Shown here one piece after another: positions 15,977 through 24,679 of a stretch of 39,009 bases of DNA (the first letter of the stretch is position 1; each line of letters begins with the position of its first letter). The DNA lies in assembly GCF_003243465.1 (NCBI RefSeq), contig NZ_QFQZ01000044.1:1-39009 (forward strand), in the 5' to 3' direction. A model generated the notes under the pieces. It ran no database searches. It was not told the DNA's origin and saw only the letters and a program-made list of their open reading frames with translations. This DNA comes from Caulobacter segnis. GTDB taxonomy: Bacteria > Pseudomonadota > Alphaproteobacteria > Caulobacterales > Caulobacteraceae. The position numbers and the translations under genes are program-made.

Positions 15977-17329
15977 CTAGGCGGCGGTCAGCCGATACAG
16001 CGCCGCGCCGTGCGGCGGCAGCGCGGCTTCGATGGTCTTGCTGGCCTGGCCGATGTCGCTGCGGCGCCAGAGGTCACGCACCCGCACGCGGGCGGGAAGC
16101 CCGAGCAGGGCCAGCGACGCTCCGACGGTTCGCGCCGTCTCGCCGGTGTTGAACAGCGCGACGTAGGCGTCGCCGTTCGTCGCCCGGGCGGTCCAGATTC
16201 GGACATTGTCCTCGACGAAGTGCGGGCGGTTGGCGCTGGACGCCTGATTGACCGCGATCACCTCGGGGTTGGTCAGCAGCGCCTTGGTCGGCGCGTCCAG
16301 GTGGCGCAGGTCGCCGCCCATGATCAGGGGCGAACGGGCGATGGACCATAGGGTCATCAAGGTGCGCTGTTCGTCGGGCGTGAACTTGGTGTCGCGTTCC
16401 CCCAGCGCCAGCCGTCCCAGCGGCAGCATGTCGGCGTCGGGCCAGCCGCCCTGGCCGATGCAGGGGGACCAGTTCTCCAGCCGGGTGAACTGGGCGTCCA
16501 GCATCTTCCAGTCGTCCCAGAAGTCGTCGGAGATGCGCCACATCTGCGCGTGGCGACGCGCGTGGTCCCCGCGGACCACCGGCGTCTCGCCCGGCGACAT
16601 CGACAGGATCATCGGCCTTCCGGTCCGACCGATCGCGCGGTGGATGGCTTCGATCTCGGCCATGTGGGCGTCATACGGTCGGCTGAGATCGTCGACCTTG
16701 ACGAAGTCGACGCCCCAGGAGGCCAGCAGCGCGAAGACACTGTCGTAATAGGCCTGGGCGCCGGGCTTGCTCATGTCGACGCCGTACATGTCGGGATTCC
16801 AGGAGCAGACGCTCTGGCGATCGACGATGTCGGCGATGGCGATGTCGGTTCCCCTGACCTTCAGCCCCCGCTCCACGGCCAGACGGGGGGCGCCGCGCAT
16901 CAGGTGGACGCCGAACCGCAAGCCCAGAGCGCGGACCTTGTCGGCCAGCGGCCTGAAGCCCCTGCCGTCGGCGGCGGAGGGGAAGCGATTGGGCGCGGGA
17001 AGAAGGCGACCGTGAACATCCAGGGTGGGGACCGGCTTGGCGGCGTACTGGTAGCTGCTGGCCGTGGGCTCGTACCACTGGATGTCGACGGTCAGGATGT
17101 CATAGCCGGCGGGCAGCAACTCGCGCGCCATGATGCCGGCCTGCTCCAGCGTCTGGGCTTCGGTGATGGTGGTCGCGAAGCTGTTCCAGCTGTTCCAGCC
17201 CATCGGCGGCGTCGGCGCCAGCAACCGCGGCTTGGCCGCCTTGGGCTTGGACAAGGCCGCGCCGGGCGCGGCGCTCAGCAGGGCCGCTCCGCCGAGGAGG
17301 GTTCGGCGGCTGGTGTTCAAGGATGTCAT
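15977..17329 (-). CDS. GH27 alpha-galactosidase-like enzyme with Tat signal
   Basis: Exported retaining glycosidase, 450 residues, expected to release alpha-galactose or beta-L-arabinopyranose, both of which occur in GH27. The N terminus has a twin-arginine signal (SRRTLLGGAALL at 7-18), so the folded enzyme would be exported by Tat. The barrel opens with the family signature PPMGWNSWN (41-49). The nucleophile is Asp213 in FVKVDD, and the acid/base is Asp269 in RISDDFWD. A short beta domain ends the protein. AGAGG lies 5 nt before the ATG. It is the third gene of a unit after GH29 and GH43, 40 bases behind GH43. Arabinose- and galactose-bearing side chains would suit this trio. Confidence 0.88.
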   Translation of the reverse strand: MTSLNTSRRTLLGGAALLSAAPGAALSKPKAAKPRLLAPTPPMGWNSWNSFATTITEAQTLEQAGIMARELLPAGYDILTVDIQWYEPTASSYQYAAKPVPTLDVHGRLLPAPNRFPSAADGRGFRPLADKVRALGLRFGVHLMRGAPRLAVERGLKVRGTDIAIADIVDRQSVCSWNPDMYGVDMSKPGAQAYYDSVFALLASWGVDFVKVDDLSRPYDAHMAEIEAIHRAIGRTGRPMILSMSPGETPVVRGDHARRHAQMWRISDDFWDDWKMLDAQFTRLENWSPCIGQGGWPDADMLPLGRLALGERDTKFTPDEQRTLMTLWSIARSPLIMGGDLRHLDAPTKALLTNPEVIAVNQASSANRPHFVEDNVRIWTARATNGDAYVALFNTGETARTVGASLALLGLPARVRVRDLWRRSDIGQASKTIEAALPPHGAALYRLTAA

Positions 17330-17369
17330 GCGAACCTCTTTCCCTGCGGCCGGGCTTGCCGCGACGCCC

Positions 17370-18293
17370 TTATGGTTTGACTTCGTTGATCGCCCCGTCC
17401 GGGGCGTAGGTCAGCGGCGCGACGGCGATCGACCGGCGATGGTCGCCCCCGCCGGGCAGCAGGTTGTCGTGGTAGAACAGCCAGCTGCGACCGTCGACAT
17501 CCAGGATCGCCTGATGGTTGGTCGAGATGGTTCGATAGTCGAGGATCACGCCCTTGTAGGCATAGGGCCCCATCGGTGACTTGGCGACGGCGTAGACGAT
17601 CTGCCCCGGCCAGCCGGTCGAGAAGCTGAAGTAATAGAGGCCGTTGCGCTTATGCAGGAAGGGCGCCTCGCCGTACTTCTTCTTGGCGTCGTCGGCCGGG
17701 AAGCCGGTAATCACCAGGTCCTGGATCGGGCCGGCCAGGCTGATCATGTCGGCCCCCAGCTTGACGATCTTGGGGACGCGCGTCCCGAACACGAGATAGG
17801 CTTGGCCGTCGTCGTCGACCAGCACCTGCGGGTCGATCGGCTCGGCGCCGGCGTTGGCGTCGCGCGCCTTGTCGACCAGGGGCGCGCCGAGGGCGTCGAC
17901 GAAGGGACCTTCAGGGCGCGAGGCCACGGCGACGCCGATCTTGTCGCCGCCGACCGGGGCGTAGAAGTAGTACCGTCCATTGCGGTAGGCGGCTTCCGGC
18001 GCCCAGGCCTTGGCGTCGGGACGAGCCCACTTGAAGGCGGTCACCGACAGAAAGGCGCCCTCGTCTTTCCAGCGCTTAAGGTCCTTGGACACATAGAGCC
18101 GCCAGGTCGTGGAATCCCAGTAGGTTCCCGAGTTGGAGGCGTCGTCCGTGGCGTACACGTAGTAGCGGCCGTGAAAGACATGCGGCGACGGGTCGGCGCT
18201 GAAGCGGGGGGTGATCGGCTCGGCCGCATGGGCCGGGAAGCCCGCCAGCAGGGCGGCCGCCAGGGCGCCGCGAAGAGTGTTTTTCCAGGTCAT
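17370..18293 (-). CDS. GH43 family glycosidase
   Basis: Five-bladed beta-propeller glycosidase, 307 residues, single domain, with a Sec signal peptide (MTWKNTL then an Ala/Leu core ending AHAAEP at about residue 24). GH43 enzymes are inverting arabinofuranosidases or beta-xylosidases. The catalytic base is probably Asp34 (SADPSPH), the pKa modulator Asp154 (PIDPQ) and the acid Glu209 (GEAPF). The ATG at 18293 has AAGGA 9 nt upstream; the reading frame stays open further upstream, but that extension would bury the signal peptide. It is the middle gene of the GH29-GH43-GH27 unit, 126 bases after GH29. Whether it acts on arabinose or xylose cannot be told by eye. Confidence 0.85.
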   Translation of the reverse strand: MTWKNTLRGALAAALLAGFPAHAAEPITPRFSADPSPHVFHGRYYVYATDDASNSGTYWDSTTWRLYVSKDLKRWKDEGAFLSVTAFKWARPDAKAWAPEAAYRNGRYYFYAPVGGDKIGVAVASRPEGPFVDALGAPLVDKARDANAGAEPIDPQVLVDDDGQAYLVFGTRVPKIVKLGADMISLAGPIQDLVITGFPADDAKKKYGEAPFLHKRNGLYYFSFSTGWPGQIVYAVAKSPMGPYAYKGVILDYRTISTNHQAILDVDGRSWLFYHDNLLPGGGDHRRSIAVAPLTYAPDGAINEVKP

Positions 18294-18419
18294 GTGTCGC
18301 AGTCCTTCGGAGAGCCCTCCCGGCCTCGACGTCGCCGCCCAGGCCAGCCAAACAGGCTCCAAGTCAAATCCTGAAAGCGCGGTCGAGCGCTCGCCGATCG
18401 TACGCGAAGCCGACGCGCC

Positions 18420-20072
18420 CTAGAGCGCGCCGTCGATCCGTAGGGCCACGCCGAACGGGTGCAGCGCCGCCTCGGGCACGGTCACGTGCAGGCCGGCGTG
18501 ATCCTGGCGGAACGGCAGGGGCGTCTTGTCGCCGGCCAGGGTGACCCGACCGACGGCTCGGCGCGCGTGCGGGCCGCCCCGGGCCAGCGAAAGGATGCTG
18601 ACGCGGCCGCCCTCGGGCCGCCCCAGCGTCGTCGCGTACAGCGTCTTGCCCTTGGTGGTGAAGCGGATGTCCTGGGCGGTGAACGGCTTCTGCTTGCCCT
18701 CGCTGAACATTCCGGTGACGACCGAGGTCGGCCCTTCGCCATAGATCACCCACGGCCGCGTGCCGTGGATGGCGTCGGAGAACCGCCCCATCCAGCCGCC
18801 GATCTCCTCGACGATCCGCCGCTCCTCGGAATCGATCGTGCCGTCGCCGCGCACCGGCACGCTGAGCAGCAGGTTGCCGTTCTTGGAGACGATGTCGCAC
18901 AGGCGATGGATCACCTCGGCGGCCGGTCGATAGCGTTTCTTCTCGAAGATCTCGCGGCTGTAGTGCCAGGAACCGAGGCACGTGTCCGTCTGCCAGGGCG
19001 TGGGGCTGATCTCGGCGCGCAAGCCGCGTTCGACATCGGGCACCACGCCGGGGACCTTGCGCTCCTCGGGCTTGATGTTGACCACCGCTTCCAGCTTGCC
19101 GCCGTGCCAGCGCATCGAGGCGTTGTAGAAGTGGGCCGTGATATCCAGGCCAGCCTGCTCGAGCGGCAGGTCGAAATTGTCGAAATAGACGAGGTCGGGC
19201 TTGTAGCTGTCGATCAGGTCCTTGCAGCGCAGGTACCACTGACGGACGAAGGCCGGGTTGTTCAGCGGCGCCTTCTCGTTCCAGACGCGGTCATTGGCCT
19301 CGTGCCACTTGTCCGCTTCGGCGATGCTGGTGATCCCGGAAGGCATCGGCATGACGGCGCCGCCGTAGAGTTCCTGCGGGTCCAGGCCTTCCCACCAGGT
19401 TCCGAGCCCGTCGGCCTTGAAGCGCTTGAAGGCGTCGTAGCGCTCGCCGCGCCGCGGCCCCTCGGCGTCGTAGCCGTAGGCGGTCTGGAACCAGTGCCAG
19501 GCGTGGGCCGAATGGTTCGAGACGCCAAACCGCAGCCCGCGCTTGCGGACCGCCTTTTCCCAGATGCCAATGATGTCCTTCTTCGGCCCGAGGCGGACGC
19601 TGTTCCAGTCGTGGAACTTGGAGTCGTAGGCGTCGAAGTTGTCGTGGTGGTTGGCCATGGCCACGAAGTACTTGGCCCCGGCCTTCACATAGAGATCCAG
19701 CAGGTCGTCCGGATTCCAGTTCTCGGCCCGCCATTGCGGCAGGATGTCCATGAAGCCGGTGTCGGCCGGGTGGCCATAGGTCTTCAGATGGTGGGCATAA
19801 GCGGCGCTGCCCTGCTCGTACATGCCGCGGGCGTACCAGTCGCCGGCCTCCGGCACGCATTGAGGGCCCCAGTGGGCCCAGAGCCCGAACTTGGCGTCGC
19901 GGAACCAGTCAGGCGCCTTGTAGCCGCCGTTCAGCGACTCCCAAGTCGGCTTGAACGGGCCGTCGGCGATCCTGTCGAACCCGGGCGGCGCCAGCATCTC
20001 GGCCTTGGCGCTGGCGGCCGCCATGGTCGCCGCGGCGGCTCCGCCGAAAAGATCGCGTCTTGAAGGCCCCAT
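18420..20072 (-). CDS. GH29 alpha-L-fucosidase with Tat signal
   Basis: Exported retaining alpha-L-fucosidase of 550 residues. A twin-arginine signal (SRRDLFGGAAAA at 4-15) directs folded export. Hallmarks of GH29 are FGLWAHWGP (62-70), NHHDNFDAYDS (141-151) and the nucleophile Asp298 in PDLVYFDNF. The C-terminal part is a beta domain. It would release L-fucose in the periplasm. The gene is divergent from fucP across 168 bases and opposite a full fucose-degradation operon, which strongly supports the substrate. It leads a unit with GH43 and GH27. In xyloglucan systems the fucosidase is often GH95, with GH29 also reported; the exact linkage it cuts is not determined here. Confidence 0.92.
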   Translation of the reverse strand: MGPSRRDLFGGAAAATMAAASAKAEMLAPPGFDRIADGPFKPTWESLNGGYKAPDWFRDAKFGLWAHWGPQCVPEAGDWYARGMYEQGSAAYAHHLKTYGHPADTGFMDILPQWRAENWNPDDLLDLYVKAGAKYFVAMANHHDNFDAYDSKFHDWNSVRLGPKKDIIGIWEKAVRKRGLRFGVSNHSAHAWHWFQTAYGYDAEGPRRGERYDAFKRFKADGLGTWWEGLDPQELYGGAVMPMPSGITSIAEADKWHEANDRVWNEKAPLNNPAFVRQWYLRCKDLIDSYKPDLVYFDNFDLPLEQAGLDITAHFYNASMRWHGGKLEAVVNIKPEERKVPGVVPDVERGLRAEISPTPWQTDTCLGSWHYSREIFEKKRYRPAAEVIHRLCDIVSKNGNLLLSVPVRGDGTIDSEERRIVEEIGGWMGRFSDAIHGTRPWVIYGEGPTSVVTGMFSEGKQKPFTAQDIRFTTKGKTLYATTLGRPEGGRVSILSLARGGPHARRAVGRVTLAGDKTPLPFRQDHAGLHVTVPEAALHPFGVALRIDGAL

Positions 20073-20131
20073 AACGCTCCCCGCTCTCTCAACGCACCGG
20101 TCATCTGCGCCGACGCCACAATGTCTGAGTA

Positions 20132-20149
20132 ATCAAATATTTCATTGAT
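20132..20149. promoter_or_regulatory. Candidate operator in the GH29/fucP divergent region
   Basis: ATCAA-8 bases-TTGAT is an inverted repeat (ATCAAATATTTCATTGAT) in the 168-base spacer between the fucosidase and fucP genes. It overlaps the proposed -35 box of fucP. The IclR-family protein at the end of the fucose operon is a candidate partner. Confidence 0.45.
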
Positions 20150-20173
20150 GCAATCCTTTTTACAGGCGATAAC
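20145..20173 (+). promoter_or_regulatory. Candidate promoter of the fucose operon
   Basis: TTGATG (20145-20150) and GATAAC (20168-20173) are separated by exactly 17 bases, giving a leader of roughly 60 bases before the fucP ATG at 20241. The arrangement, with an inverted repeat over the -35 box, repeats that seen in front of the GH31 gene. Confidence 0.45.
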
Positions 20174-20240
20174 GGTAAGGGAGCGACTGTGATCGCTAGA
20201 CACGAGAGCGCGAAACGCGTCGGACACCTTGGGAGCGACG

Positions 20241-21545
20241 ATGACCAGAACACGGCAGGACGGGACGTTTTTGACCCAGGCGATAATCATCGCCCTGTTC
20301 TTTCTTTGGGGCGTCGCGAACAATCTCAACGACGTGCTGATCCCGCACCTGAAGAAGGCCTTTTTCCTGTCGGACCTGCAGTCGGGCCTGGTGCAGTCGG
20401 CCTTCTATCTCGGGTATTTCTTCCTCGCCCTGCCCGCCTCGATCGTCATGCGGCGCTACGGCTACAAGACCGCCGTCCTGGTCGGCCTAAGCCTGTTCGG
20501 CCTGGGGGCCCTGATGTTCTATCCCGCCTCGGCGGCGCTTGAATATCCGCTGTTCCTGGCCGCGCTGTTCGTCATCGCCTCAGGCCTGGCGTTCCTGGAG
20601 ACATCGGCCAACCCGCTGATCACCGTGCTGGGCGATCCGGCGACCTCCGAACGACGCCTGAACTTCGCCCAGGCCTTCAATCCGCTGGGCTCGATCACGG
20701 CCGTCTTCCTGGGCGGCCACTTCATTCTGTCCGGCGTGGAGCCGACCAAGGCGCAATTCGACGCCATGAGCGCCGCGCAGCTGGCGGCCTTCCAGGCGCA
20801 CGAAGCGCGCTCGACCCAGATCCCCTATCTGGTGATCGCCGCCGTCGTCCTGGGCTGGGCGGCTCTGGTGGCCCTGACCCGCTTCCCCGCCGCGGCCACC
20901 CGGCCGCCCCCCGAAGACGTCGCCAACGCCCCCTCCGCAGGCGCAGCGATCGCCGCCCTGTTCCGCCGACCGCGCTTCCTGTTCGGCGTGGCGGCGCAGT
21001 TCTTCTACGTCGGCGCCCAGGTCGGGGTGTGGAGCTACATGATCCGCTACGCCCAGCACGAGGTCGGCTTGGGGGAGAAGGCGGCCGCGGCCTATCTGAC
21101 CTGGTCGCTGGTCGGCTTCATGGCCGGACGGTTCGTGGGCACGGCCGCGATGGGCAAGATCAGCCCGACCAAGCTGATGGCGGTGTTCGCGGCGATCAAC
21201 GCCGTGCTGACCCTGTTCGCGGCCCTGGCCGGCGGCGAGCCGGGCCTACTGGCCCTGGCCGCCACCAGCTTCTTCATGTCGATCATGTTCCCGACCATCT
21301 TCGCCACGACGATCAAGGGCCTTGGCCCTCTGACGAAGACCGGCTCGTCCTTCCTGGTCATGGCGATCATCGGCGGCGCGGTCTTCACCGCCCTGATGGG
21401 CGCGATCTCCGATCTCAGCGCCATCAACTACGCCATCCTCGTCCCCAGCGCCTGTTTCGCGGTCGTCGCCGCCTACGGGCTGTCGGCGGCGCGGGCGGCG
21501 GCGTCGATGGACTCCACCAACGCTCAAGAGGCGCCCCTAGCATGA
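20241..21545 (+). CDS. fucP: L-fucose:H+ symporter FucP (MFS)
   Basis: Inner-membrane transporter of 434 residues with about twelve hydrophobic segments. It belongs to the FucP branch of the major facilitator superfamily: the first helix has FFLWGVANNLNDVLIPHLKKAF and the fifth region has ETSANPLITVLG, NFAQAFNPLGS, both typical of FucP. It would carry L-fucose, and possibly L-galactose, from periplasm to cytoplasm. The ATG at 20241 follows GGGAG at 5 nt; a TTG at 20229 is in frame but has no site. It is the first gene of a long rightward operon, and its stop overlaps the start of the zinc dehydrogenase gene (ATGA). The divergent GH29 fucosidase supplies its substrate. Confidence 0.92.
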   Translation: MTRTRQDGTFLTQAIIIALFFLWGVANNLNDVLIPHLKKAFFLSDLQSGLVQSAFYLGYFFLALPASIVMRRYGYKTAVLVGLSLFGLGALMFYPASAALEYPLFLAALFVIASGLAFLETSANPLITVLGDPATSERRLNFAQAFNPLGSITAVFLGGHFILSGVEPTKAQFDAMSAAQLAAFQAHEARSTQIPYLVIAAVVLGWAALVALTRFPAAATRPPPEDVANAPSAGAAIAALFRRPRFLFGVAAQFFYVGAQVGVWSYMIRYAQHEVGLGEKAAAAYLTWSLVGFMAGRFVGTAAMGKISPTKLMAVFAAINAVLTLFAALAGGEPGLLALAATSFFMSIMFPTIFATTIKGLGPLTKTGSSFLVMAIIGGAVFTALMGAISDLSAINYAILVPSACFAVVAAYGLSAARAAASMDSTNAQEAPLA

Positions 21546-22555
21546 TGAACACACTGGTCTGCACCGCGCCCGGCGAACTGGTCCTGGAGCAACGGCCGCG
21601 CCCGGTTCCGGGTGAGGGCGAGGTCCTGGTCCGCGTCCGCCGCGTCGGCGTCTGCGGTACGGACATGCATATCTTCCGCGGCACCCAGCCCTATCTGGCC
21701 TATCCGCGCGTGATGGGTCACGAGCTGGCCGGCGAGGTCGTTTCCGCGCCCGAGGGCGCCGATCTCGAGCCCGGCGAAGCCGTCTACATCATGCCGTACA
21801 TGGCGTGCGGCCACTGCTCGGCCTGCCGCAAAGGCAAGGGCAACTGCTGCCGCAACATCCAGGTGCTGGGCGTCCACGTGGACGGCGGCCTGACCGAATA
21901 TGTCAGCGTCCCAGCGAAGTTCGTGGGCAAGGCCACGGGCCTGTCGCTGGACGAGGCGGCCATGGTCGAGTTCCTGGCCATCGGCGCTCACGCCGTGCGG
22001 CGCGCCCAGATCACGCCGGGGCAAAGCGTGCTCGTCGTCGGCGCCGGCCCCATCGGCATCGCGGCGGCCCTGTTCGCCAAGCTGGCGGGCGGCGTCGTCA
22101 CCGCGCTGGACGGCCGGCGCGACCGCCTGGACTTCTGCGCCGAACACATCGGAGTCGACCACACGGTCGATCTTGGTCCCGACTCGGCCGAGCGGCTCGG
22201 CGCGCTGACCGATGGTGACTTCTTCGACGTGGTCTTCGACGCGACCGGCAATCCCAAGGCCATGGAGACCGGCTTCGCCTATGTCGGTCACGGCGGCGCC
22301 TACGTCCTGATCTCGGTCGTCAGCGCCGATATCACCTTCTCGGACCCCGAGTTCCACAAGCGCGAGACGACGCTGCTGGCCAGCCGCAACGCCACGCTGG
22401 AAGACTTCGAAATGGTCGTGGAGACGATCCGCGCCGGCAAGGCGCCGACGCGGGCCCTGAACACCCACAGCGGCCAGTTGGCCGATCTGGCGACCGACCT
22501 GCCGCACTGGATGTCGCCCGAGGCCGGGGTGATCAAGGCGATCGTCTCGTGCTGA
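21542..22555 (+). CDS. Zinc-dependent medium-chain dehydrogenase (L-galactonate 5-dehydrogenase-like)
   Basis: NAD(P)-dependent zinc alcohol dehydrogenase, 337 residues. The catalytic zinc ligands appear as Cys38 (GVCGTD) and His60-Glu61 (MGHE). The structural zinc set is Cys89, Cys92, Cys95 and Cys103, and the Rossmann loop is VGAGPIG at 166-172. The phrases YPRVMGHELAGE and FSDPEFHKRETTLLASRNA recall E. coli LgoD, the L-galactonate 5-dehydrogenase, from memory. L-Fuconate is 6-deoxy-L-galactonate, so it could act on fuconate at C5, on L-galactonate, or directly on L-fucose. It overlaps fucP by 4 bases and the lactonase gene by 7. Its step in the fucose route is uncertain, because the operon also has an aldo-keto reductase and an SDR. 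Confidence 0.85.
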   Translation: MMNTLVCTAPGELVLEQRPRPVPGEGEVLVRVRRVGVCGTDMHIFRGTQPYLAYPRVMGHELAGEVVSAPEGADLEPGEAVYIMPYMACGHCSACRKGKGNCCRNIQVLGVHVDGGLTEYVSVPAKFVGKATGLSLDEAAMVEFLAIGAHAVRRAQITPGQSVLVVGAGPIGIAAALFAKLAGGVVTALDGRRDRLDFCAEHIGVDHTVDLGPDSAERLGALTDGDFFDVVFDATGNPKAMETGFAYVGHGGAYVLISVVSADITFSDPEFHKRETTLLASRNATLEDFEMVVETIRAGKAPTRALNTHSGQLADLATDLPHWMSPEAGVIKAIVSC

Positions 22556-23382
22556 TCGACGCCCACCAGCACTTCTGGCGCATAGGCCAGAATGACTGCG
22601 TGTGGCCGACGCCCGATCTGGCGGCGATTCACCGCGACTTCGGGCCCGAGGATCTGCGCGCCGCGGCCGGCCCCGACCTGGTCGGCGCGGTGACGGTGCA
22701 ATCGCAGCCCAGCGACGCCGACACTGACTGGCTGCTGCAGTTAGCCCAGGACGAGCCGCTCGTTCTGGGCGTCGTCGGCTGGGTTGATCTTCTGTCGCCG
22801 CGAGCGCCCGAACGCATCGCGGCGCTGGCCGCGCATCCGAAGTTCAAGGGCGTTAGGCCCATGCTGCAGAACCTGCCCGACGACGCCTGGATCGCGCGTC
22901 CGGACCTGGCGCCGGCGATCGACGTTCTGGTGGCGCACGACCTGTCGCTGGACGCCCTGGTCTTCACGCGCCATCTGCCCCACCTGCTGAGCTTGGCGAC
23001 CCGTCGGCCGGACCTGCGGATCGTTATCGACCACGGCGCCAAGCCACCGATCGCCCAAGACGCCTTCGACGACTGGGCGGAGGCGATGTCGCGCCTGGCC
23101 GCCCTGCCTCAAGTGCACTGCAAACTCTCAGGGCTGCTGACCGAGGCGCGTCCCGACCAGGCGCCGGAAGCGATCGCCCCCTACGCGGAGAAACTGATCG
23201 CGCTGTTCGGGCCGGACCGGTTGATGTGGGGCAGCGACTGGCCGGTGGTCAATCTCGCCGCCAACTACGCCGACTGGCGCGACCAGGCGCGAGGCTTCGC
23301 CGACCTTCAGGCCCCGGCGGTCGCCCAGGCGGTGTTCGCTGACGTCGCCCGTCGGTTCTATCGTCTGGATGCAGGACTGTGA
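22549..23382 (+). CDS. L-fuconolactonase (amidohydrolase family)
   Basis: Cytoplasmic TIM-barrel hydrolase of the amidohydrolase-2/COG3618 family, 277 residues. It opens with the metal motif DAHQHFW (His6, His8) and ends with WGSDWPV near residue 227, where the conserved Asp lies. Family members in Xanthomonas and Burkholderia hydrolyse L-fucono-1,4- or 1,5-lactone to L-fuconate. The start is GTG at 22549, overlapping the previous stop; AAGG lies about 10 nt upstream. Its placement between two dehydrogenase genes and next to fucP fits the second step of oxidative fucose breakdown. Related proteins act on rhamnonolactone or galactonolactone, but the local context favours fucose. Confidence 0.88.
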   Translation: MLIDAHQHFWRIGQNDCVWPTPDLAAIHRDFGPEDLRAAAGPDLVGAVTVQSQPSDADTDWLLQLAQDEPLVLGVVGWVDLLSPRAPERIAALAAHPKFKGVRPMLQNLPDDAWIARPDLAPAIDVLVAHDLSLDALVFTRHLPHLLSLATRRPDLRIVIDHGAKPPIAQDAFDDWAEAMSRLAALPQVHCKLSGLLTEARPDQAPEAIAPYAEKLIALFGPDRLMWGSDWPVVNLAANYADWRDQARGFADLQAPAVAQAVFADVARRFYRLDAGL

Positions 23383-24386
23383 TGAAACTCCGCCGACCTG
23401 ACCTGCCGCGGCTCGGCTTCGGCGCCGCGGCCCTGGGCAATCTCTACACGGCCGTTTCGGACGAGACGGCCCGGGCTGCGGCCGACGTCGCCCTGGCCGC
23501 CGGCGTCGACTATTTCGACACCGCGCCCCACTACGGCTTCGGCCTCAGCGAGAGCCGCCTGGGCGCCCTGCTCCCCGGCGCCGCACGGATCTCCACGAAG
23601 GTGGGACGCCGCCTAGTTCCCATCGAGGCCCCTGCCGACGCCGTGCGGCATGGCTTCGCCGGCGCCGCCCCGTTCGAGCCGGTCTTCGACTACAGCTACG
23701 ACGGCGTGATGGCGGCGTTCGAGGCCAGCCTCGCCCGCCTGGGTCGCGACCGGGTGGATGTGCTGCTGGCGCACGACCTTGGCCGAATGACCCACGGCGA
23801 TGCGCACCCCGCCCAGTTGAAGACCTTCCTGGAGGGCGGCTACCGCGCCATGGTCGAACTGCGCGAAGCGGGCCTCGCCGGCGCCATCGGCCTCGGCGTC
23901 AACGAGTGGGAGGTTTGCCTGGAGGCCTCCGCCCATGCCGATTTCGATGTCTTCCTGCTCGCAGGCCGCTACACCCTGCTGGAACAGTCCGCGCTGGACA
24001 GCTTCCTGCCGCAGTGCGTGGCCAAGGGTGCGTCGGTGATCGTCGGCGGCCCGTTCAACTCGGGGATCCTGGTCGAGGACGCCGGTTCCGGCGCACCGCT
24101 GCACTACAACTACGAGCCCGCCCCCCAGGAGATCATCGACCGCGTCGCGCGCCTGCGGGCGGTCTGCCGCGACCATGGCGTCGCCCTGCCTGCGGCGGCC
24201 CTGCGCTTCCCGCTCGCCCACCCGGCGGTGATCAGCGTCATCCCTGGATTGGCGTCCGCCGAGCAGGTCAGTCAGGCCCTCGGCTGGCTGGACGCCCCGA
24301 TCCCCGCGGGGTTCTGGCGTGACCTGCGGCAGGCGGGCCTGCTGCACGACCATGCCCCCGTCCCGGAAGACGAGGTCCCGGCGTGA
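23382..24386 (+). CDS. Aldo-keto reductase, probable L-fucose dehydrogenase
   Basis: TIM-barrel oxidoreductase, 334 residues, of the D-threo-aldose/L-fucose dehydrogenase group. Part of the catalytic tetrad is visible as Asp46 (YFDTAP), Tyr51 (HYGFG) and Lys73 (STKVG); the His lies in VLLAHDLG. It would oxidise L-fucose to L-fuconolactone with NAD(P)+. The ATG at 23382 overlaps the lactonase stop by one base (TGATG) and has AGGA 5 nt upstream; a GTG three bases earlier leaves only 2 nt to that site. It overlaps the next gene by 4 bases. It is my first choice for the initial step of the pathway, ahead of the zinc dehydrogenase. Confidence 0.85.
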   Translation: MKLRRPDLPRLGFGAAALGNLYTAVSDETARAAADVALAAGVDYFDTAPHYGFGLSESRLGALLPGAARISTKVGRRLVPIEAPADAVRHGFAGAAPFEPVFDYSYDGVMAAFEASLARLGRDRVDVLLAHDLGRMTHGDAHPAQLKTFLEGGYRAMVELREAGLAGAIGLGVNEWEVCLEASAHADFDVFLLAGRYTLLEQSALDSFLPQCVAKGASVIVGGPFNSGILVEDAGSGAPLHYNYEPAPQEIIDRVARLRAVCRDHGVALPAAALRFPLAHPAVISVIPGLASAEQVSQALGWLDAPIPAGFWRDLRQAGLLHDHAPVPEDEVPA

Positions 24387-24679
24387 GCGTCGTCCTGCTG
24401 CATCCCGACGACAACATCCTGGTTCTGGCCGCGCCAATCCAGGCCGGCCAGGCCTTGCAGATCGACGGCCAGGCGATCATCGCCGCCAGCGACGTGGCGG
24501 TGGGACACAAGATCGCCCGCTGCGCCCTGTCCGTCGGCGAGAAGGTGCTGAAGTACGGCGCGCCGATCGGCTCGATGACGGCCTCGGCGGAGCCAGGCGA
24601 GCATGTTCACCTGCACAACATGAAAAGCGACTACATCGCCAGCCATACGCGCCAGGCGACCGGCGAGGGTTCGGCATGA
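24383..24679 (+). CDS. UxaA-family dehydratase, N-terminal SAF-domain subunit
   Basis: Small 98-residue protein matching the SAF domain found at the N terminus of altronate dehydratase UxaA. Visible marks are GHKIA (41-45), KYGAPIG (57-63) and GEHVHLHNMKS (72-82). In E. coli UxaA this domain is fused to the large catalytic part; here it is a separate protein. The start is GTG at 24383, overlapping the previous stop (GTGA), with GAGG 7 nt upstream. The large subunit follows with an ATGA overlap, so the two are surely made together. From memory, Campylobacter jejuni has the same two-gene form in its fucose locus. The pair probably dehydrates L-fuconate to 2-keto-3-deoxy-L-fuconate. Confidence 0.85.
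   Translation: MSVVLLHPDDNILVLAAPIQAGQALQIDGQAIIAASDVAVGHKIARCALSVGEKVLKYGAPIGSMTASAEPGEHVHLHNMKSDYIASHTRQATGEGSA

Noticed and set aside
18384..18393. CGAGCGCTCG palindrome between GH29 and GH43
   Set aside because: A 10-base GC palindrome is common by chance in this composition, and no promoter pattern is next to it.
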